From: Oricola sp.
Lineage (GTDB): Bacteria > Pseudomonadota > Alphaproteobacteria > Rhizobiales > Rhizobiaceae
Length of the DNA stretch: 64,000 nucleotides
Assembly (NCBI RefSeq): GCF_022763245.1
Contig: NZ_JALEGV010000011.1
Coordinates: 62,001-126,000, forward strand
Reading direction: 5' to 3'
Both the position numbers and the translations under genes were made by a program. Shown in pieces: positions 60,126 through 64,000 of this stretch; within the stretch, counting starts at the first letter, position 1; each line of letters begins with the position of its first letter. The notes beneath the pieces are model-generated. The model saw only the letters and a list, made by a program, of their open reading frames with translations. It ran no database searches and was not told the origin of the DNA.

Positions 60126-61241
60126 ATGTTCATAGAGAAGATCGATCTTTTCCACGTGGCGATGCCGCTCAAGGAGCCATGGCGCACGGCGGCGAGCGAC
60201 GAGACGGCGATCGAATCCCTGATCGTGCGGATGGAGGCCGACGGCGTGGCGGGATGGGGCGAGACCGCTCCGCACAGCGGCCCCAACTATTGCCCGGAAT
60301 GGGCGTTCGGCGCGTTCCACGTCCTGGCTCGGGTGCTGGCCCCGTCGGTCGTCGGCCATGATGTCGAGAGCGGCGCCGAAATCCAGCGCCTGATGGCACG
60401 GGTCAAGGGCAACACATTCGCCAAGGCCGGCCTCGACATCGCCCTCCACGACCTGCTGGCGCGCAGAGCGGGGAGCCCGTTGTGGAGAATGCTGGGCGGC
60501 ACCGATCCCGAGGTGCTCGTCGGCGCGGACATCGCCGTGGGCGCCACGATCGACGACTTGCTCGCCAACATTGAAACCGCCGCCAACACCGGCATGGCCA
60601 GGGTGAAACTCAAATATCGTCCCGGCTGGGACCTCGACATGATCGCTGCCGTGCGATCCGCTTTCCCGGATCTCGTCATTCATATCGACTGCAACAGCAG
60701 CTATTCGCTCGACGATCTGGACATGTTTCGAAAGCTCGACGCTTTCGATCTCGCCATGATCGAGCAGCCGCTGGCCCATGATGACATACTCGACCATGCC
60801 GAGCTCCGCTCGAAGATCGGCACGCCAATTTGCCTCGACGAGACGATCGTCTCGATCAACCGCGTCAGGCAGGCTATCGCGCTGCAGGCGTGCGATATCG
60901 TCAATATCAAGCTCGGACGGCTCGGCGGCATCACGCCCGCACTGGCGGCCCGCGTGATGTGCGAGGAGGCCGGCATCGGCAACTGGATGGGCAGCATGTT
61001 GGAATCGGCCGTCGCACAAGGCGCCACCCTGGCCTTCGCGACGCTCCCGAACATGACCTATCCCGCCGATATCTTCCCGACGTCACGCTTCTATTCCGAA
61101 GATCTCGCCGACCGCGACATCGACTTTTCCAGTCTCTCGCGCGTGACGGCCCCCGATCGGCCTGGTGCCGGTTGGGTGCCCGATCCCGACAGGCTGAAGG
61201 CGCTGACTGTTCAGCACGCGTCGGTCGGAGCGCCTTGTTAG
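60126..61241 (+). CDS. Enolase-superfamily enzyme, N-succinylamino acid racemase/o-succinylbenzoate synthase or cycloisomerase type
   Basis: The 371-aa muconate-lactonising-type protein has the catalytic KxK (Lys161, Lys163 in VKLKY), the metal ligands Asp188 (IDCNSS), Glu213 (MIEQPL) and Asp238 (CLDETI), and Lys262 (VNIKLGRLGG). The two-lysine pattern and GWGETAPHSGP/SMLESAV fit the MLE subgroup, which includes N-succinylamino acid racemases and dipeptide epimerases. Because it is divergent from a peptide-type ABC operon, racemisation of an N-acyl amino acid or dipeptide epimerisation is likely. Cycloisomerase or lactonase activity is not excluded. Confidence 0.85.
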   Translation: MFIEKIDLFHVAMPLKEPWRTAASDETAIESLIVRMEADGVAGWGETAPHSGPNYCPEWAFGAFHVLARVLAPSVVGHDVESGAEIQRLMARVKGNTFAKAGLDIALHDLLARRAGSPLWRMLGGTDPEVLVGADIAVGATIDDLLANIETAANTGMARVKLKYRPGWDLDMIAAVRSAFPDLVIHIDCNSSYSLDDLDMFRKLDAFDLAMIEQPLAHDDILDHAELRSKIGTPICLDETIVSINRVRQAIALQACDIVNIKLGRLGGITPALAARVMCEEAGIGNWMGSMLESAVAQGATLAFATLPNMTYPADIFPTSRFYSEDLADRDIDFSSLSRVTAPDRPGAGWVPDPDRLKALTVQHASVGAPC

Positions 61242-61462
61242 GCCGCATCAACTCGGAGCGGCTGCAACGCGCATCGAGGCGGTCGCCGCGACTATGGCGC
61301 CGCAGAGCCGTTGTGCCACGCGCCTGACTTTCACATCGGAGTTTGCGAAGCCCGCAAATTATCTGAAGGACGCCACCCGAAACGGGTTCTCACTTATGCA
61401 GGACCAGCGGGTGAATGTCTTCGCCATGAACCCTGGACAGCGAACAAGACGAGACCGCCCAA

Positions 61463-62407
61463 TCACAATCTCTCTGGCGCCACGCGATAGAAGCGTCGCA
61501 TGACGATCGGCGTCAGATACATCGGTATCTGGTAGCAGCCGATGAACAGCAGCAACGGATCCGTGACGTTTGCCGGCAATGCGATGAGGAAGAGTGCGAT
61601 GTTGCGGTTTCCGGCAACGACCGCATAGGCGACATGGTCGTCTCTCAGACGCGTATGCCTGATCAGGTGCGCCGCGACAAACTGCAGGCCGAAATCGGCG
61701 AGGCAGGCCACCAGCAGCCACCCGGCGAAACGAACCGGCGTCTCAACGATTGCGGGACCGACCGCCGACATCAACCCGACGACCACAACGGCCATTGCGA
61801 TGGCGGAGAGCCCATCGATCGCCCGAACCGCTTCGACGGACAGCTCGCGCAGAATGAAGCCCCGGATCAGGAAGCCTGTCGCGCCGGCCAATGCGATCAC
61901 CGCGAGAAGCCGGCCGGCGGCGCCGAACACCTCGCGCGCGGAACCGAGCTCCGGAAGCAGCCAGAACGGGCCCAGCACCGTCAGCGGCAGCAGGCAAGTG
62001 CCGAGCACGAGGAGGCGCAAGGCCGCGGTCGGATCATGACCGGTCATCACGGTCAGGTTCGGGCTGCCGGAAATCGAGGGGGCCGACAGCATCAGCACAA
62101 GAGAGATTGCGATCGGGCTGACGATCCAGCCTCCCGCAATGGCGACCAGGATCAGGACGACCGGCAGGAACAGCTGAAACAGCAGGACAGCTCCGATTGT
62201 TGCCGGCAGATCGCCTATCGCGCCCACTGCCGCTCGCGGACCGATGCGCAGCGCGGCCAAAAACAGCAATGTGCCCACCAGTTCCGGCAGCCAGGGCTTC
62301 ATGGCCAAGGCCAGGTCCGGCAGCATGACGCCGGCCACCAGTCCGGCGACGAGGAAAACGCGGCCGTATCGCGCCGTCAGCCCAAGCAGCGCAAGGATCG
62401 CGGTCAC
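61463..62407 (-). CDS. BASS-like (bile acid:sodium symporter family) membrane protein
   Basis: The 314-aa protein has about nine to ten hydrophobic helices. BASS-like features are MLSAPSISGSPNLTVMTGHDP and VAYAVVAGNRNIALFLIALP, near the family's central crossing motifs. BASS proteins carry organic anions with Na+. It lies on the same strand downstream of the TRAP large permease, 100 nt away, so may be part of the same transcript. Substrate unknown; a role parallel to the TRAP system (carboxylate import or export) is possible. Confidence 0.75.
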   Translation of the reverse strand: MTAILALLGLTARYGRVFLVAGLVAGVMLPDLALAMKPWLPELVGTLLFLAALRIGPRAAVGAIGDLPATIGAVLLFQLFLPVVLILVAIAGGWIVSPIAISLVLMLSAPSISGSPNLTVMTGHDPTAALRLLVLGTCLLPLTVLGPFWLLPELGSAREVFGAAGRLLAVIALAGATGFLIRGFILRELSVEAVRAIDGLSAIAMAVVVVGLMSAVGPAIVETPVRFAGWLLVACLADFGLQFVAAHLIRHTRLRDDHVAYAVVAGNRNIALFLIALPANVTDPLLLFIGCYQIPMYLTPIVMRRFYRVAPERL

Positions 62408-62507
62408 GCCTTGCCCCCGATACTCGGGACATGGAGATTCGAACCTGAATGGGTCAACTGGCCTGATACCTCGATCCTTCGGTGCGGATGACCGCCCGCC
62501 GGAGACA

Positions 62508-63812
62508 CTAACGCGACAACATCAGATTGGGCAGGAAAGTTGCCAGGCCGGGAACCAGCGCGAGCAGCGCAACACCAAGCGCAAGAATGCCGAAAAACGG
62601 CGCCGACGCCTTGGTCACCGTCCACATGTCCCGCCCGCTCATCCCATGAAGGACAAAGAGGTTGAAGCCGACAGGTGGTGTCAGTTGGGCCATCTCCACG
62701 ACGATGATCAGGTAGATGCCGAACCAGATCGGGTCGAAACCGGCGCCGACCACCATCGGCAGGGCGACCGACGTGGTCAGGACGATCATCGAGGCGCCTT
62801 CGAGAAAACAGCCCAGCACGATGTAGATCAGCGTCAGCAGTATCAGCAGGAGCGCCGGCGACAGTCCCAGCCCGGAGACCCAGGCCGCCAGCATCGCGGG
62901 GATCCCCAGAAATGCCATGCCGACCGACAGAAAGGCGGCGCCGAGAATGATCGCGGTGATCATGCAGCTCGTACGGGTCGCCGCCATCAGGCTGTCTATG
63001 AAGCTCTGCCAACTGAGCGCGCCCGTCACCCAGGCAAGCCCCAGAGCGCCGAAGACGCCGAGCGTCGCGGCCTCCGTCGGCGTGGCATAGCCGCCATAGA
63101 TCGAGCCGATGACGACTGCGATGAGGATGACAATCGGAAAGAGCCTGCGAGACCGCCGCAATTTCTCGCGAAACGGCAGCGCCACATCCGCGGGGGGCAC
63201 TGCTTCCTTGTTGAAGGCCGACCAGATCATCACATAGCCCATGAAAAGGGCCATGATCAGAATGCCCGGGATGATGCCGGCGATGAACAGACGCGAAATC
63301 GACTGCTGTGCGGAGATGCCGTAGACGATCATCATGATCGACGGCGGGATCAACAGACCGAGCGTACCAGACCCCGCCAGCGTGCCGATCGCCATGCTCT
63401 CGCTGTAGCCCCTGCGCTGCAATTCCGGCAGGCTCATGCGCCCGACGGTGGCACAGGTTACGGCGGAGGAACCGGCCACCGCAGCCATCACGCCGCAGCC
63501 CACGATGTTCACGTGCAGCAGGCGCCCGGGCAGGCGATCAAGCCAGGGAGCCAGCCCTGAGAACATGTCTTCGGAAAGCCGCGAGCGAAACAGGATCTCG
63601 CCCATCCAGACGAAAAGCGGCAGGGCCGTCAGGGCCCAGTTCCAGCTATTGTCCCACAAGGTGGTGGCCATCAAGGAACCGGCGGGCGCAGGAGAGAAAG
63701 CCCCGATGGCCAGATAGCCGACCGCCGTCAACGTCACCCCGATCCACAGGCCTCCGGCAAGCAGGATCAGCAGGGACAGGCCAAGAATGCCGGTGATCGT
63801 CAGAATTTCCAT
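62508..63812 (-). CDS. TRAP transporter large permease (DctM family)
   Basis: The 434-aa protein has the DctM topology of about 12 helices and the family motifs FVWMGEILFRSRLSEDMFSGLAPWLDRLPGRLLHVNIVGCGVMAAVAGSSAVTCATVGR, GTLGLLIPPSIMMIVYG, GYATPTEAATLGVFGALGLAW and GCFLEGASMIVLTTSVALPM. It imports a carboxylate by Na+ gradient with a periplasmic binding protein. Its start overlaps none, lying 22 nt after the DctQ stop at 63835-63837. The corresponding DctP binding protein must be outside the window. Confidence 0.93.
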   Translation of the reverse strand: MEILTITGILGLSLLILLAGGLWIGVTLTAVGYLAIGAFSPAPAGSLMATTLWDNSWNWALTALPLFVWMGEILFRSRLSEDMFSGLAPWLDRLPGRLLHVNIVGCGVMAAVAGSSAVTCATVGRMSLPELQRRGYSESMAIGTLAGSGTLGLLIPPSIMMIVYGISAQQSISRLFIAGIIPGILIMALFMGYVMIWSAFNKEAVPPADVALPFREKLRRSRRLFPIVILIAVVIGSIYGGYATPTEAATLGVFGALGLAWVTGALSWQSFIDSLMAATRTSCMITAIILGAAFLSVGMAFLGIPAMLAAWVSGLGLSPALLLILLTLIYIVLGCFLEGASMIVLTTSVALPMVVGAGFDPIWFGIYLIIVVEMAQLTPPVGFNLFVLHGMSGRDMWTVTKASAPFFGILALGVALLALVPGLATFLPNLMLSR

Positions 63813-63834
63813 GCCGGCCGCCCCTCGTGCTTGC

Positions 63835-64000
63835 TCATTCGCCTTCCTCTATGCCCTCGAGCGCTGTTTCGTGCGGGGTGGCGTAGCCCGGCACCCGGTT
63901 GCGCAACACCAGCACGAGCTCGTCCGCGAAGGCGATGGTCAGGATGGCGAGACCGATCAGCATGACCGATTGCGGAATCCAGAACGGTACCGCGAGGAGG
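63835..64000 (-). CDS. TRAP transporter small permease DctQ, C-terminal part
   Basis: The reading frame enters from beyond the window end and stops at TGA 63835-63837. About 54 residues are visible: VPFWIPQSVMLIGLAIL, a membrane helix starting with a PQS motif common in DctQ, then ADELVLVLRNRVPGYATPHETALEGIEEGE. Order dctQ, dctM matches typical TRAP operons. Partial by window boundary, not truncated by mutation. Confidence 0.85.
   Translation of the reverse strand, partial: LLAVPFWIPQSVMLIGLAILTIAFADELVLVLRNRVPGYATPHETALEGIEEGE

Noticed and set aside
1-64000. CRISPR arrays, rRNA and tRNA genes
   Set aside because: No regular direct repeats with spacers, no rRNA-like sequence and no plausible tRNA cloverleaf were seen on either strand.

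Overview
The window is high-GC DNA with tightly packed operons. Its gene families (IolD/E/G with an RpiR regulator, sugar-type ABC transporters, an NsrR-type Rrf2 regulator, an N-terminally extended formyl-THF ligase, ECF sigma/FecR pairs) point to an alphaproteobacterium, most likely Hyphomicrobiales (rhizobial/Phyllobacteriaceae-like). No rRNA, tRNA or CRISPR array was seen. The content looks like an accessory catabolic region (replicon arm, megaplasmid or chromid). Species cannot be named from the sequence.

Layout. 1-1.7 kb: end of an unknown gene and an internally deleted IS3-family relic. 1.7-10.9 kb: inositol-type catabolism (iolE and iolD leftward; iolG-like, aldehyde dehydrogenase, HpcH/HpaI aldolase, 2-hydroxyacid dehydrogenase, Gfo/Idh oxidoreductase and an RpiR regulator rightward). 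10.9-13.9 kb: a convergent sugar ABC transporter. The palindrome TGCAAT-N4-ATTGCA, or a near copy, lies at the iolD/iolG divergence, before the RpiR gene and before the transporter, which suggests one regulon. 14.3-17.6 kb: hydroxyquinol 1,2-dioxygenase, maleylacetate reductase, a YciI-like protein and a GntR regulator. 18.1-20.8 kb: two short-chain dehydrogenases and a ketopantoate-reductase-like protein. A TGGAAAAT motif recurs around this block. 20.8-28.7 kb: insertion and mobile-element debris (a decayed IS3 element, a ParB/N6-methyltransferase gene pair, a probable IS21-type end), interrupted by a nitric-oxide type operon (group III globin, NsrR, formyl-THF ligase homologue).

28.7-42.6 kb is a haem/iron uptake island. 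It has two ECF sigma/FecR pairs, two STN-bearing TonB-dependent receptors of haem type, haem oxygenase, a DUF454 membrane protein, an atypical Rrf2 regulator, and ExbB, ExbD and TonB. 42.9-52.8 kb: an ABC uptake system with an unusual permease-ATPase fusion, an amidase, an M81 (MlrC-like) hydrolase, a histidinol-dehydrogenase homologue outside any his operon, and an XRE-cupin regulator. Two near-identical TATACTTG elements link these units. 52.8-61.2 kb: an oligopeptide-type ABC operon ending in an unrecognised 317-aa protein, a second RpiR regulator and a divergent enolase-superfamily enzyme. 61.4-64 kb: a BASS-like transporter and a TRAP transporter (DctM and a partial DctQ).

Together this is a collection of substrate-specific uptake-plus-catabolism modules, each with its own regulator and recognisable candidate operators, placed around a self-contained haem acquisition system. 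All functions are read from sequence motifs and context; no search could be run.
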